Shown here piece by piece: positions 1 to 9,739 of a stretch of DNA of 64,000 nucleotides; positions within the stretch are counted from its first letter, which is position 1, and each line of letters starts with the position of its first letter. Origin of the DNA: Sphingomonas sp. BGYR3 (lineage in GTDB: Bacteria > Pseudomonadota > Alphaproteobacteria > Sphingomonadales > Sphingomonadaceae); assembly GCF_025153455.1 (NCBI RefSeq), contig NZ_JANZNT010000001.1:1-64000 (forward strand). Direction: 5' to 3'. The notes under the pieces were generated by a model, which worked only from the letters and a program-made list of their open reading frames with translations, was not told the origin of the DNA and searched no databases. A program made the position numbers and the translations under genes.

Positions 1-122
1 GAACGCAGCAACTCTACCTTGCCCGCGTCCTTGTCCACGCACACCACGTCATGCCCGAAATCCGCAAAACACGCCCCGGACACCAACCCCACATAACCCG
101 AACCTATCATCACCAGCTTCAT
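1..122 (-). CDS. ugd: UDP-glucose 6-dehydrogenase, N-terminal fragment (cut by window edge)
   Basis: Only the first 40 codons lie in the window. The reverse strand opens with ATG at 122 and reads MKLVMIGSGYVGLVSGACF, followed by an FADFGHDVVCVDKD stretch. This is the N-terminal Rossmann fold of the UDP-glucose/GDP-mannose dehydrogenase family: a G-x-G-Y-V-G dinucleotide loop at residues 7-12 and an acidic residue ending the second strand, as expected for NAD binding. The family oxidises UDP-glucose to UDP-glucuronate for exopolysaccharide. GDP-mannose dehydrogenase is a less likely alternative that cannot be excluded from 40 residues. The interval 123-261 between this start and the next gene holds no gene; it is presumably the leader of this one. 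Confidence 0.85.
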   Translation of the reverse strand, partial: MKLVMIGSGYVGLVSGACFADFGHDVVCVDKDAGKVELLR

Positions 123-261
123 GGTCATCATCCCATCAGTGCCCGGACAGGGGCTGCGGGATCGCCATGCCCGACCGGGTCGTGCAAATGCAAGCTATGC
201 CGTGCAGCATTCGCCGTCGGCCGTAATCGCGGGGAATGGTCGGTGCAGGAGCTGCCCTCGT

Positions 262-1044
262 TCAGGCGGCCGGGTCACCCTGTTCCGCCGGTGCCCTTGC
301 CATGCCGGTTTCGATCATCGGCAGGATGATCCGGGCGAGGTCGGGTGCGCAGATCAACAGGTCGGGCAGCATCGGATCGGCCCGGTTGTAGCGTAGCGGC
401 GATCCATCAATGCGGCTTGCGTGCAGCCCGGCCGCCAGCGCAACCGCAGCGGGGGCGCAGTTATCCCATTCATACTGCCCGCCGCTGTGCAGATAGATGT
501 CCGCCTCACCCCGCACGACCGCCATCGCTTTTGCTCCGGCAGATCCCATCGGCACCAGTTCGGCCCCCAGCGCCTCGGCCACCGCCATCGCATCCGCGCC
601 GGGGCGGCTGCGGCTGACCAGCATGCGGGGGGGATTGGCCGGGGGCGGGGCAGGGGGCACCTCTGCGCTGTCCAGCACCCGGCCCAGCGCGGGCAGCGCG
701 ACCGCGCCGATCGCCGGTTTGCCGTCGATGGCTAGGGCAATATGGACCGCCCAATCGTCCCGCCCCTCGCGATATTCGCGGGTGCCGTCCAGCGGATCGA
801 TGATCCAGACGCGGCTGCGGTTGAGCCGATCCGGGCTGTCGGCGGATTCCTCTGACAGCACGGCGTCGTCCGGGCGCGCCTCTGCCAGTCGTTCCAGGAT
901 CAGCGCATTGGCCGCACGGTCGCCCTCTGCGCCCAGCGCCTCGTCGGCGAGGTCGCCCGCCGCGCGCAGATCCATCAGCAATCGCCCCGCCGCCTCTGCA
1001 ATCGACCGTGCCAGCTCGACATCGGTCATCGCATCGGCGCTCAT
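262..1044 (-). CDS. cysQ: 3'(2'),5'-bisphosphate nucleotidase CysQ (inositol-monophosphatase family)
   Basis: This 260-residue cytosolic phosphatase removes the 3'-phosphate from adenosine 3',5'-bisphosphate, the by-product of sulfate assimilation. It carries the metal-binding motifs of the lithium-sensitive phosphatase family: LSEES at residues 63-67 and DPLDGTREY at 83-91, where Asp83 and Asp86 would bind Mg2+. A C-terminal WDNCAPAAV motif supplies the last Asp. Its ATG overlaps the TGA of cysNC (ATGA), so it is the third gene of a cysD-cysNC-cysQ operon, and this context favours CysQ over a true inositol monophosphatase. Nothing looks truncated. Confidence 0.9.
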   Translation of the reverse strand: MSADAMTDVELARSIAEAAGRLLMDLRAAGDLADEALGAEGDRAANALILERLAEARPDDAVLSEESADSPDRLNRSRVWIIDPLDGTREYREGRDDWAVHIALAIDGKPAIGAVALPALGRVLDSAEVPPAPPPANPPRMLVSRSRPGADAMAVAEALGAELVPMGSAGAKAMAVVRGEADIYLHSGGQYEWDNCAPAAVALAAGLHASRIDGSPLRYNRADPMLPDLLICAPDLARIILPMIETGMARAPAEQGDPAA

Positions 1045-2963
1045 ATCACCGGCGCCCAGGCGCCCAGCACATGATCGACGATCCGCTCGGCCGCGGCCTC
1101 CGGCGTCTCGCGCGCTGTATCGACGATGATCTCGGGCCGTTCCGGCACTTCATAGGGGCTGTCGATCCCCGTAAAGTTCTTGAGCCCGCCGGCACGCGCC
1201 TTGGCATACAGGCCCTTCACGTCCCGCGCCTCCGCCACCTCCAGCGGCGTGTTGACAAAGATCTCCACGAACTCGCCATCGCCCATCATCGCGCGCACCA
1301 TTTCCCGCTCCGCACGGAAGGGGGAAATGAACGCCGTCAGCACGATCAGCCCGGCATCGGTCATCAGCTTGGCCACCTCACCCACCCGGCGGATATTCTC
1401 CACCCGGTCGGCATCGGTAAAGCCCAGATCGCGGTTCAGGCCATGGCGCACATTGTCGCCGTCCAGCAGGAAACTGTGCTTGCCCAGTGCGAACAGCCGC
1501 TTTTCGACCAGGTTGGCGATGGTCGATTTTCCGGAACCGGACAGGCCGGTAAACCAAAGGAGGCGCGGTTCCTGCCCCTTTTGCCGGGCATGGGCATCGC
1601 GGCTGATGTCCACCGCCTGCCAATGCACATTCTGGCTGCGGCGCAGGGCAAAGCGGATCATGCCCGCCGCGACCGTTGCATTGGTCAGCTTGTCGATCAG
1701 GATGAACCCGCCCAGCGCGCGATTGTCGGCATAGGGTTCGAATGCGACCGCCCGGTCCAGATAGACCTCTGCATCGCCGATATCGTTCAGGCCCAGCGTC
1801 TTGACCGACAGCCGCTGCATCGTGTTGACGTCGATGGCGCATTTGGGCGGCTGTACCGTCGCGCTGACGGTCTGTGCCCCGATTTTCAGCCAATAGGCGC
1901 GGCCGGGCAGCAATTCCGCCTGATCCATCCAGACCAATGTGGTCAGGAACTGATCGGCGGCCTGGGGCGGATCGCCAGCCGCGGCGATGACGTCGCCCCG
2001 CGAACAATCCACCTCGTCCGTCAGTGTCAGCATGACCGACTGGCCAGCGCCTGCCTCGGTCAGATCGGACGGCATGGCGACGATGCGGTCGACATGGCTG
2101 GTCCGGCCCGATGGCAGGATGCGCACCGGATCGCCCGGCTTGACCATCCCGCTCTCGATCAACCCGGCAAAGCCGCGGAAGTCCAGATTGGGCCGGTTGA
2201 CCCATTGCACCGGCATACGGAACGGCCGCGCCCGGTCGCGCGCGCCGTCGACCTCCACCGTTTCCAGATGCTCGATCAGCGTCGGGCCCGAATACCATGG
2301 GGTGTGATCGGACCGCGCCGCGATATTGTCGCCGCCCAGACCCGAAATCGGGATGGCCAGAAACGCCTCGATGCCGATGGACGCGGCAAATTCCCGGTAA
2401 TCCGCAACGATCGCGTCGAACCGCGCCTGATCATATCCGATCAGGTCCATCTTGTTCACCGCCAGCACGATGTGACGAATGCCGATCAGCGACGCCAGAT
2501 AGCTGTGCCGCCGCGTCTGGGTCAGCACGCCCTTGCGCGCGTCGATCAGGATGACGGCAAGGTCGGCCGTGGACGCACCCGTCACCATGTTGCGCGTATA
2601 TTGCTCGTGCCCGGGCGTATCCGCGACGATGAACTTGCGCTTTTCGGTGGCAAAGAAGCGATAGGCGACGTCGATGGTGATGCCCTGTTCGCGCTCGGCC
2701 GCCAGCCCGTCTACCAGCAGGGCAAAATCGATTGCCCCGCCCTGTGTGCCCACCCGCCGCGAATCCGCCTCCAGGCTGGCGAGCTGGTCTTCGAAGATCA
2801 TCTTGGAATCGTACAGCAGCCGCCCGATCAGGGTCGATTTGCCGTCATCCACGCTGCCGCAAGTGATGAAGCGGAGCAGCGATTTGCGCTGGTTGAGGTC
2901 GAGATAGGCGTCGATATCCTCGGCGATCAGCGCGTCGGGCGTGTAGGCGGGGGCATCCTGCAT
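1041..2963 (-). CDS. cysNC: Bifunctional sulfate adenylyltransferase large subunit / APS kinase
   Basis: This 640-residue fusion carries out two steps of sulfate activation. The N-terminal EF-Tu-like GTPase (CysN) has the P-loop GSVDDGKS at about residues 36-43, the switch motif [11 protein letters not shown] near 115 and NKMD near 170; it drives ATP-sulfurylase chemistry together with CysD. The C-terminal APS kinase (CysC) starts with a second P-loop, GLSGSGKST, near residue 470 and contains the [10 protein letters not shown] substrate motif. The ATG at 2963 was chosen because it overlaps the cysD stop as TGATG; the open frame continues upstream, but only through cysD in another frame. The fused CysNC form is common in proteobacteria. 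Confidence 0.95.
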   Translation of the reverse strand: MQDAPAYTPDALIAEDIDAYLDLNQRKSLLRFITCGSVDDGKSTLIGRLLYDSKMIFEDQLASLEADSRRVGTQGGAIDFALLVDGLAAEREQGITIDVAYRFFATEKRKFIVADTPGHEQYTRNMVTGASTADLAVILIDARKGVLTQTRRHSYLASLIGIRHIVLAVNKMDLIGYDQARFDAIVADYREFAASIGIEAFLAIPISGLGGDNIAARSDHTPWYSGPTLIEHLETVEVDGARDRARPFRMPVQWVNRPNLDFRGFAGLIESGMVKPGDPVRILPSGRTSHVDRIVAMPSDLTEAGAGQSVMLTLTDEVDCSRGDVIAAAGDPPQAADQFLTTLVWMDQAELLPGRAYWLKIGAQTVSATVQPPKCAIDVNTMQRLSVKTLGLNDIGDAEVYLDRAVAFEPYADNRALGGFILIDKLTNATVAAGMIRFALRRSQNVHWQAVDISRDAHARQKGQEPRLLWFTGLSGSGKSTIANLVEKRLFALGKHSFLLDGDNVRHGLNRDLGFTDADRVENIRRVGEVAKLMTDAGLIVLTAFISPFRAEREMVRAMMGDGEFVEIFVNTPLEVAEARDVKGLYAKARAGGLKNFTGIDSPYEVPERPEIIVDTARETPEAAAERIVDHVLGAWAPVI

Positions 2964-3892
2964 CAGAAATACCCTTCCTGCTTTTTCTTTTCCATGCCCG
3001 TCCCGCCGGCATCCTTGTCGATGACGCGGCCCTGACGTTCGCTGGTCGTCGTCAGCAGCGTTTCCTGCACCACGTCGCTCAGCGTCGCCGCCGTGCTTTC
3101 CACCGCGCCCGTCAGCGGAAAGCAGCCCAGCGTGCGGAACCGGATCGACCGCATAGTGATGTCCGGCATCCGGCCCAGCACGCGCTCCAGCCGTTCGGGA
3201 TCGTCGGCCATCAATAGCTGACCTTCCCACTCAAAGGTCGGGCGGGGCGCCGCGAAGTAAAGCGGGACGATCTCGATCCCCTCCGCCATGATATATTGCC
3301 AGATGTCCAGCTCGGTCCAGTTGGAGATCGGAAAGACGCGGATGCTCTCGCCCTTGTGCTTGCGAGCGTTATAGAGGTGCCACAGTTCCGGTCGCTGGTT
3401 CTTGGGGTCCCAGCGATGGGCGGCCGTGCGGAAACTGAACACCCGTTCCTTGGCCCGGCTCTTTTCCTCGTCACGCCGCGCACCGCCGAATGCCGCATCG
3501 AAGCCATGATGGTCGAGCGCCTGTTTCAGCCCCTCCGTCTTCCACATGTCGGTGTGGAGCGGGCCGTGATCGAACGGATTGATGCTGCGCGCCTGCGCCT
3601 CCGGATTCTGCCAGACCAGCAATTCCATCCCCGCCGCAGCGGCCGATCGTTCGCGAAGGTCGTACATCGCCCGGAACTTCCACGTCGTATCGACGTGCAG
3701 CAGCGGAAAGGGCGGCGGGGCGGGGTAAAATGCCTTTTTGGCAAGATGCAGCATCACCGCCGAATCCTTGCCGATGGAATAGAGCATCACTGGCCGCTCT
3801 GCCTCAGCCACCACCTCCCGCAGGATGTGGATTGCCTCAGCCTCCAGGCGTTGAAGATGGGTGAGTGAGGGGAAATCCGGTGCTGATGCCAT
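2963..3892 (-). CDS. cysD: Sulfate adenylyltransferase small subunit
   Basis: This 309-residue PP-loop ATP pyrophosphatase forms adenosine 5'-phosphosulfate with the GTPase part of CysNC. The PP-loop [10 protein letters not shown] lies at about residues 39-48, followed by the family-typical HVDTTWKF and [17 protein letters not shown] segments. An in-frame GTG at 3901 would add three residues, but the ATG at 3892 ([10 protein letters not shown]) is preferred. It is the first gene of the operon and its TGA overlaps the ATG of cysNC. The leader between 3893 and the terminator at 4051 should contain the promoter, but I could not pick a convincing -35/-10 pair. Confidence 0.95.
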   Translation of the reverse strand: MASAPDFPSLTHLQRLEAEAIHILREVVAEAERPVMLYSIGKDSAVMLHLAKKAFYPAPPPFPLLHVDTTWKFRAMYDLRERSAAAAGMELLVWQNPEAQARSINPFDHGPLHTDMWKTEGLKQALDHHGFDAAFGGARRDEEKSRAKERVFSFRTAAHRWDPKNQRPELWHLYNARKHKGESIRVFPISNWTELDIWQYIMAEGIEIVPLYFAAPRPTFEWEGQLLMADDPERLERVLGRMPDITMRSIRFRTLGCFPLTGAVESTAATLSDVVQETLLTTTSERQGRVIDKDAGGTGMEKKKQEGYF

Positions 3893-4050
3893 GCCAGCCA
3901 CCTAAGCGCGGCAAATCCGGGCCGCTACCAACTTTATGTTTAGGGTTTGCAACGCCCGGCGGCAGCTTCCGCTTCATGCCGGTGACGAGATCGACCGATC
4001 AATGTCGAGCTTGCGGTTATCGTGTGGGTGCATCAGCTCTGCGTTACGCA

Positions 4051-4086
4051 CAAAAAAACAGCGGCCGCCAGAGGCAGCCGCTGTTC
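4051..4086 (-). terminator. Rho-independent terminator of the small exported-protein gene
   Basis: Read on the minus strand, a 13-base arm AACAGCGGCTGCC pairs with GGCGGCCGCTGTT across a three-base loop, with one mismatch, and is followed directly by a run of seven T. It lies 20 bases past the stop of the 82-residue gene at 4106-4354 and upstream of cysD on the same strand, so it would insulate the cys operon from it. Confidence 0.85.
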
Positions 4087-4105
4087 CGTCTCAACTCAGC
4101 AAAAC

Positions 4106-4354
4106 TCAGTTGCTGTCCGAGCTGTCATCTTCATCAGCGATGATGATGATGCCACCGACAACGGCAGCAGCAGCCACGACACCGATGATGATGCCCGTGC
4201 TGCCTTCAGCGCGGCTGGCCTTCTTCGCCGGGGTCGCCTGACGGGCAACCTTGGCGACCGACAGCTTGGCTGCCGAGTTTGCTTCGGCGGCAACGACCGG
4301 GGTCGCGGCAACCGACAGAGCGGCAACAGCCGTCATGAGTTTCATAATGCGCAT
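4106..4354 (-). CDS. Small exported/membrane protein with acidic Asp/Ser tail, function unknown
   Basis: This 82-residue protein has an N-terminal signal peptide (MRIMKLMTAVAALSVAA, probable cleavage after VVAA), a basic Lys/Arg-containing middle (residues about 28-48), then one strongly hydrophobic, Val/Ile/Ala/Gly-rich segment (GIIIGVVAAAAVVGGIIIIA, about 53-72), and ends in DEDDSSDSN. The layout fits a periplasmic or single-span inner-membrane protein with a short acidic end. The ATG at 4354 has an AGGGAG ribosome site six bases upstream; later Met codons at residues 4 and 7 are possible starts. It has its own strong terminator and a long leader, so it is transcribed alone. I recognise no named family; similar short proteins seem frequent in sphingomonads (recollection, not tested). 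Confidence 0.75.
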   Translation of the reverse strand: MRIMKLMTAVAALSVAATPVVAAEANSAAKLSVAKVARQATPAKKASRAEGSTGIIIGVVAAAAVVGGIIIIADEDDSSDSN

Positions 4355-4796
4355 AAGATACTCCCTTTGTAGACTCCGGCATCCACGATGCCGTGGAACC
4401 TGCAGATTCCATGAGCCGAGATCCGGTTAACGGATTTGCTGCCCCGCAGCAAGCTCAAAAAATGCCTGTCCCGGGCCTAGTCTCCACAAGCCCGAGCAAA
4501 TCACCTACGGATTTATTGTCAATCAATCGTTAAATCGAAACGTACTGCCGCATTTTCGATCGTTCCGTCGTAAATCGAACAAGAAAACCGCCAATTTTTG
4601 TCGACTCTATTGGCAAAACACCGGTCATGCGCGAAACGACCGTCGGTTTGCGTGTAATTCCGGCATGTTCTGTTGCCATTGCGCAACATATCTCAATTCT
4701 GTCGAGTAAAACGCGATGGCCGGCAGGGCGCTGTTTCCGCTAACACGCTGCGCCGCAATGGTTGAACCGCGATCCTCGCCGCCGCATATCGCGGCG
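4355..4796. other. Intergenic region with divergent promoters, locally AT-rich
   Basis: No gene is seen here. Bases about 4500-4620 are clearly richer in A and T than the surrounding DNA, as expected for a promoter zone between the leftward small-protein gene and the rightward protease gene. On the minus strand a perfect TTGACA hexamer occurs at 4517-4522 with no convincing -10 partner. If it is a -35 box, the small gene has a leader of more than 100 bases. Confidence 0.35.
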
Positions 4797-5906
4797 ATGC
4801 TCGTTCAGCTTCGTCGGCCCGCAATCATCGCTGCCAGCCTGTCGTTCGCGGCTCTTGCCCTGACCGGGGCAAGCGGCATCGCCAGGGACCCGGAGCATGC
4901 GGCGGTTCCTGTTTCGGCCGATCGGCCTGCGGTCGATCCGGCAAGCTTTACCGCCCAGGGAGAGCGATCCTCGCTCGAACACGCCGAAAGCCGGTTGCAG
5001 GCGATCGGCTTGCGACTGGCCATCGCTGCCCGGCCGTGGTGCGACCAAGTTCAGCCGGGCATCGGCTGGTCGCTTCACACGGCCGAACAATATGACGCCT
5101 CCGGCCGCGCAGCAGTCGAGGCAGCGGTGGGATTTGATGGCCACCCGGCGGTTGTGGCGGTGGTCGGCGGCGGCCCGGCCGACCGGGCGGGCGTTCGGGC
5201 GGGAGATCTCGTCCTGTCCGTTGGCGCCGTCGATCTTGCCACGCATCCTGGCGATGAACCCACCGATCGGGTCAACCGCATCGATCGCGGGGTGGCCGAA
5301 TTGCCTCCGGAAAAGGGCATTCCGATGCGCCTCGCCCGCAAGGGGGCCGCTCCGCTGGATGTCACGGTTACGCCGGTTCCCGCCTGCCGCACGCGGTTCG
5401 AACTTGACCTGTCCAACGCTCTGCAAGCGCAGGCCGATGGCCGCCTAGTCCAGATCGGCTTCCGCTGGCTGGAACGGATGGACGATGCCGACCTTGCCGT
5501 GATCGTCGCGCATGAACTGTCGCACAACATGCTGCACCATCGGCGACGGCTGGAGGCGGCGGGTGCCCGCTGGGGCCTGGTATCCGGTTTCGGCCGCAAT
5601 GCCGGTCTGTTCCGCGAAACCGAGATGGAGGCCGACCGGCTTGCGGTGCATCTGCTGGCGCGGGCGGGCTATGACCCTGCGCGCGGCGCCGTCGTCTGGC
5701 CGATGGTGGAGCGGGAGACGGGCTCGTTCGGCCTTGCCCGCAGCCGCACCCATCCCCCCGCCAGCCAGCGGATTGCGATCATGCAGGATGAAGCGCGATT
5801 GCTTGCGCCAAAGGGCGATGACCGGCCGCCCGCACTGCTCGCCCATCGCCATCGCCCGCTCACCGGCAAATGGCGCACGTTGCTGTCCGCCGAAACGGAT
5901 CAGTGA
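4797..5906 (+). CDS. Exported PDZ-M48 family zinc metalloprotease
   Basis: This 369-residue exported protease is placed in the periplasm by a signal peptide (MLVQLRRPAIIAASLSF through GASGIA). A PDZ domain spans about residues 105-190 (PAVVAVVGGGPADRAGVRAGD is its carboxylate-binding and helix region). The M48 catalytic domain follows, with HELSH at residues 239-243 and the third zinc ligand in ETEMEAD around 276-278. M48 proteases of this kind degrade misfolded envelope proteins; the PDZ domain would select substrates. The ATG at 4797 was chosen because the signal peptide starts there; in-frame ATGs at 4716 and 4758 would add a non-hydrophobic extension. It converges on, and overlaps by seven bases, the ThDP enzyme gene. 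Confidence 0.85.
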   Translation: MLVQLRRPAIIAASLSFAALALTGASGIARDPEHAAVPVSADRPAVDPASFTAQGERSSLEHAESRLQAIGLRLAIAARPWCDQVQPGIGWSLHTAEQYDASGRAAVEAAVGFDGHPAVVAVVGGGPADRAGVRAGDLVLSVGAVDLATHPGDEPTDRVNRIDRGVAELPPEKGIPMRLARKGAAPLDVTVTPVPACRTRFELDLSNALQAQADGRLVQIGFRWLERMDDADLAVIVAHELSHNMLHHRRRLEAAGARWGLVSGFGRNAGLFRETEMEADRLAVHLLARAGYDPARGAVVWPMVERETGSFGLARSRTHPPASQRIAIMQDEARLLAPKGDDRPPALLAHRHRPLTGKWRTLLSAETDQ

Positions 5907-7558
5907 GCCGCGCGCAGCGCCGCGATGGTCGTGCCGGGTGAGATCACGTCGATATCCGTCACGCAGTGGATCAGCCTGAGGCCGGGCCGCGTCAGTGCCG
6001 CGTCCAGTGCGGGCGAGAAATCGGCGGTCCGCTCCACCCGTTCCGCCCAGCCGCCATAGGCGCGGGCAAGCGCCGCAAAATCGGGATTGTTCAGCCGCGT
6101 GCCGCTGATCCGGGCGGGATATTCACGCTCCTGATGCATCCGGATCGTCCCGTATCCGCTATTGTCCACCAGGATGACGATCAGGTTCGCACCATGCTGG
6201 ACCGCGGTGGCCAGTTCCTGTCCATTCATCAGGAAATCGCCGTCGCCGGCAACGGCGACGACCTGCTTGTCGGGATGGCGCAGGGCCGCCGCAACGGCGG
6301 CCGGCACGCCATAGCCCATTGCACCACAGGTCGGGGCCAGTTGGCTGGGTTGCATCCCGTATCGCCAGTATCGATGCCACCATCCGGAAAAATTGCCGGC
6401 GCCGTTGCAGATGATCGTCTCTTCCGCGCCCATCCGCTCGCGCATCGCCAGGACGCATTGGCCCAGGTCCATGGCCACGCCGTCCCGAACGCGCGGGGTG
6501 GACCAGTCCAGCCATTCGGCATGGGCATCCGCGCCTGCGCGCCGGGCGGTGGCGGGCGGCTCGGCTGCGGCCAGCATCGCGGCAAAGGGGAAGGGCGCGC
6601 TTTCGACCGCGATGTCCGCACGATAGACGCGGTTCAGCTCGCCCGGATCGGGATGGACATGGATCAGCGTCTGTCCGGGATGGTCGGGCGTGATCAGCGT
6701 GTAGCCGTCCGTCGTCGCCTCGCCCAGCCGCGGCCCGACTGCCAGGATCAGGTCAGCCGACCGGATCCGCTCGACCAGTTTCGGATTGGGGCCATAGCCA
6801 AGATTGCCGGCCCAGACGGGGCTGTCATTGGCAATCGCGTTCTGCCGGCGAAAGGCTGCGGCAACCGGAATGCCCCAGCTGCGCGCGAAACAGTCAAAGG
6901 CGCCACCTGTCGCCTCGTCCCATCCCGCGCCGCCGACGATCGCCACGGGACGCTCGGCCGTTCTCAACCGGTCCAGCACATCGGTAAAGGCGGCGGGGTC
7001 CAGCGGCCGGTCCACGCGCGCTGCCGCGGGCCGGTCCGTTGCGGCAACCCGGTCGCACAGCATGTCTTCGGGCAGGGCGATGACGACCGGGCCGGGCCGT
7101 CCGCTCGTTGCCACTGACCATGCCCGCGCGACATATTCGGGGATGCGCGCCGCATCCTCGATCCGCGTCGCCCATTTGGCGATCGGCGCGAACATCGCGG
7201 GCAGGTCGATTTCCTGAAACCCCTCCCGGTCCCGCATCCCGCGATCGACATCGCCGATGAACAGGATCATCGGGATGGAATCCTGCATCGCGACATGAAC
7301 GCCGATGCTGGCATTGGTCGCGCCCGGCCCGCGCGTGACGAAACAGATGCCCGGCCGTCCGGTCAGCGTGCCATCGGCGCACGCCATGAACGCCGCGCCC
7401 CCTTCCTGACGACAGGTGACGACGTCGATGGCCGCGGTGTCGTGCAACGCATCCAGCACCGCCAGGAAACTTTCGCCCGGCACCTGGAACAGGCGGTCGC
7501 AACCATGGGTGATCAGGGCATCGACCAGGATCCGGCCGCCCGTTCGGTTCATCGTCAT
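5900..7558 (-). CDS. Thiamine-diphosphate enzyme, acetolactate-synthase-like
   Basis: This 552-residue protein has the three-domain layout of ThDP-dependent decarboxylases/ligases. The N-terminal pyrimidine domain contains the proton-relay Glu at residue 52 (RQEGGAAFMA), a central domain follows, and the C-terminal pyrophosphate domain has the GDGDFLMN...N Mg/ThDP motif (about residues 435-470). It resembles acetolactate synthase large subunit, but no ilvN-like regulatory subunit is adjacent and no ilv genes are near. A peripheral role (a glyoxylate carboligase-like, oxalyl-CoA-like or 2-keto acid enzyme) is therefore as likely as branched-chain biosynthesis. A second ATG at residue 3 is a possible start. 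The substrate cannot be assigned. Confidence 0.8.
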   Translation of the reverse strand: MTMNRTGGRILVDALITHGCDRLFQVPGESFLAVLDALHDTAAIDVVTCRQEGGAAFMACADGTLTGRPGICFVTRGPGATNASIGVHVAMQDSIPMILFIGDVDRGMRDREGFQEIDLPAMFAPIAKWATRIEDAARIPEYVARAWSVATSGRPGPVVIALPEDMLCDRVAATDRPAAARVDRPLDPAAFTDVLDRLRTAERPVAIVGGAGWDEATGGAFDCFARSWGIPVAAAFRRQNAIANDSPVWAGNLGYGPNPKLVERIRSADLILAVGPRLGEATTDGYTLITPDHPGQTLIHVHPDPGELNRVYRADIAVESAPFPFAAMLAAAEPPATARRAGADAHAEWLDWSTPRVRDGVAMDLGQCVLAMRERMGAEETIICNGAGNFSGWWHRYWRYGMQPSQLAPTCGAMGYGVPAAVAAALRHPDKQVVAVAGDGDFLMNGQELATAVQHGANLIVILVDNSGYGTIRMHQEREYPARISGTRLNNPDFAALARAYGGWAERVERTADFSPALDAALTRPGLRLIHCVTDIDVISPGTTIAALRAAH

Positions 7559-7598
7559 CCCCGATCCTAACCGGACAGCGCCGGTTTGGCCAAGAGGG

Positions 7599-8009
7599 TC
7601 AGCGATCGATCACCAGGCTGCGCAGATTGGGGGCCAGCGGTTCGCCCGCATCGTCGGACATCAGCCACCGCTCGGCCGCCTCGACCGATTCGAACAACCG
7701 GGCGACCCGTGCCTCGGCCGCGCGGATCAGCTGCATCCTGGCCAGCGAGGATGCGGTGACAAAGGCGAGCTTGCGCGATTGCACATGGGGGTCGTTCAGC
7801 ATCCGGCGGAATGCCTCGACCATTTCCTGCGACTGGATCTGCATTTCGCGCACATCGGCCAGCGTCACGTGGCCGGGCGACAATCGAGCATACAGCGCGT
7901 TCCGCTCGGTAATGAACGCCTGAAGCAGCGCCGGGTTGAAAAAACCCTTCAGCGTCATTCGCGCCAGATTGCGCTGACCGTCGATTTCGATCGAATAACT
8001 GCCCTGCAT
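7599..8009 (-). CDS. Small cytosolic protein of unknown function, STAS/SpoIIAA-like fold suspected
   Basis: This 136-residue protein begins MQGSYSIEIDGQRNLARMTL and has no signal peptide or membrane segment. A short beta-strand start, a central FVTASSLARMQLIRAAEAR segment and a C-terminal helix holding an E-A-A-E-R-W-L motif resemble the small SpoIIAA-like/STAS proteins annotated in sphingomonads, but I cannot confirm the family by eye. It follows the ThDP gene on the same strand 40 bases upstream, so the two could be co-transcribed. Its leader (8010-8160) is shared with the divergent CoA-transferase operon. Confidence 0.6.
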   Translation of the reverse strand: MQGSYSIEIDGQRNLARMTLKGFFNPALLQAFITERNALYARLSPGHVTLADVREMQIQSQEMVEAFRRMLNDPHVQSRKLAFVTASSLARMQLIRAAEARVARLFESVEAAERWLMSDDAGEPLAPNLRSLVIDR

Positions 8010-8160
8010 TGGGGCGGCATAGCGGCTTGTCGTTAATCATCGGTAAGCGAAACCACCGGAACGGTTAGGTATTGCGCACACACCCTGCGCGGTCAGGTTG
8101 CTTGACCCGCCAACGGGCCAGTGCCTATCGGCTGTGGCGATGACGGGAGAGATTCGCAGA

Positions 8161-8867
8161 TGAACAAGCTCTATCCCACTGCCGCGGCGGCGCTGGACGG
8201 TCTGTTGCGCGATGGCATGACGATCTGTGCCGGCGGGTTCGGTCTGTGCGGTATTCCGGAACGGCTGATCGACGCGATCCGCGATGCCGGCGTCAGGGAT
8301 CTGACCATCGCCAGCAACAATGCCGGAATCGACGGCGAGGGGCTGGGCAAGCTGCTGCGCACGCGCCAAGTCAAAAAGATGATTTCGTCCTATGTCGGCG
8401 AGAACAAGGAGTTCGAGCGGCAGTATCTGGCCGGCGAGCTTGAGGTGGAATTCTGTCCCCAGGGCACGCTGGCCGAACGGTGCCGGGCGGGCGGGGCGGG
8501 CATCCCCGGATTTTACACCAGGACCGGCGTCGGCACGAAAGTGGCCGAGGGCAAGGAGGTCAAGGTGTTCGACGGCGAGGAGTACATCCTCGAACGCGGC
8601 ATCCGCGCCGACCTTGCGATCATCAAGGGGTGGAAAGCGGACGAGATGGGCAACCTCATCTTCCGCAAGACCGCGCGCAACTTCAATCAGCCGATGGCGA
8701 CCGCCGCCAATATCTGCGTGGCAGAGGTGGAGGAAGTGGTGCCCGTCGGCTCGCTCGATCCCGATCACATCCATCTGCCCGGCATTTACGTAAAGCGGAT
8801 GATCGTCGGCGCGCCGTACGACAAGAAGATCGAGTTCCGCACCGTGCGTGAGCGGACGGCCGCGTGA
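8161..8867 (+). CDS. scoA: 3-oxoacid CoA-transferase subunit A
   Basis: This 235-residue subunit A of the family I CoA-transferase (succinyl-CoA:3-oxoacid type) moves CoA from succinyl-CoA to acetoacetate, feeding ketone bodies and leucine-derived acetoacetate into central metabolism. The CoA-binding glycine motif [10 protein letters not shown] lies at about residues 24-33, and the family-typical [11 protein letters not shown] and [11 protein letters not shown] segments follow. The ATG at 8161 follows a GGGAGA ribosome site. The TGA overlaps the GTG of the next gene. Subunit B is not adjacent: it lies one gene further on. Confidence 0.93.
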
Positions 8868-9739
8868 TCCGAACGCTTTCGCTTGCCGCTGCTGCCGCCG
8901 CGCTGTCCGCCTGTGCGGTCACGCCGCCGCCGCGCGCTGCCGGCACGACCACCAGCGGCCCCGAACAGCCCGGCCGCCAGTATCGCTGGCAACTCGGATC
9001 GGGCGAGGCAGCGGTCCTGTCGCGGCAGGCGCATCTGGCGATGGCGTCCTTTGTCGCCGCGCACGCAAAGGGGCCGGCATCCAGCGTGGTGCTGGCCGCC
9101 GGATCGACGCCCGCCGCACCGCGCTTTGCCGATTGCGGCAACCGTCCGCGCGCCGTCGTTTACGACATTGACGAAACGGTACTGCTGAACACCGGGGCCA
9201 ATTACGACAGTGCCGTGCGCGGCGATCCGCCGTTCGACCCGGCTCGATGGAGCCAGTGGGAACAGGGCGGCGCCGAAAAGGTGGAGGCTGTTCCCGGGGT
9301 GATCGATGGTATTGCCGCGATCCGCGCCGCCGGCGTCACCGTCGTGTTCAATTCCAACCGCGATCGCGCGGCCGCTTCCGCCACTGCCGCCGCGCTCGCA
9401 TCGGTCGGCATCGCCGGGGCGGTTCCGGGCGAAACCCTGTTCCTGAAGGGCGATGTGGCACCCGGCTCGGCCAAGGACCCGCGCCGGGCGGCTATCAATA
9501 CCCGATACTGTGTCATCGCGATGGCGGGCGACAATCTGGGCGATTTTGCCGATGCCTTTAACGACAAGGCGCTGACCACGCCTGCGCGCCGGGCGCTGGC
9601 GCAGGATGCGGCGACCGCGTCGCTCTGGGGCAATGGCTGGTTTCTGATCCCCAACGCGCTTTATGGCGCATGGGAAGGGGCCGGGTTCGACGACCTGTTC
9701 CCCGCCGACAAACGCTGGACGCCAAAGGAGGGCGAGTAA
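8864..9739 (+). CDS. HAD-superfamily acid phosphatase lipoprotein (class B/C, e(P4)-like)
   Basis: This 291-residue lipoprotein has a signal peptide ending in the lipobox LSAC, with Cys17 as the acylated residue. The HAD catalytic motif [12 protein letters not shown] gives Asp101 (nucleophile) and Asp103, and NSNRD and AGDNLGDF supply motifs II and IV. The family contains acid phosphatases and the 5'-nucleotidase lipoprotein e(P4), which dephosphorylate nucleotides in the envelope. It starts at GTG overlapping the scoA stop (GTGA), and its TAA overlaps the ATG of scoB (TAATG), so it is translationally locked between the two subunits of a cytosolic enzyme. No functional link is obvious. Confidence 0.88.
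   Translation: MIRTLSLAAAAAALSACAVTPPPRAAGTTTSGPEQPGRQYRWQLGSGEAAVLSRQAHLAMASFVAAHAKGPASSVVLAAGSTPAAPRFADCGNRPRAVVYDIDETVLLNTGANYDSAVRGDPPFDPARWSQWEQGGAEKVEAVPGVIDGIAAIRAAGVTVVFNSNRDRAAASATAAALASVGIAGAVPGETLFLKGDVAPGSAKDPRRAAINTRYCVIAMAGDNLGDFADAFNDKALTTPARRALAQDAATASLWGNGWFLIPNALYGAWEGAGFDDLFPADKRWTPKEGE

Noticed and set aside
1008-3035. Long open frame on the + strand opposite cysNC (675 codons)
   Set aside because: Rich in His, Gln and Arg with no domain; it is the antisense shadow of the high-GC cysNC gene.
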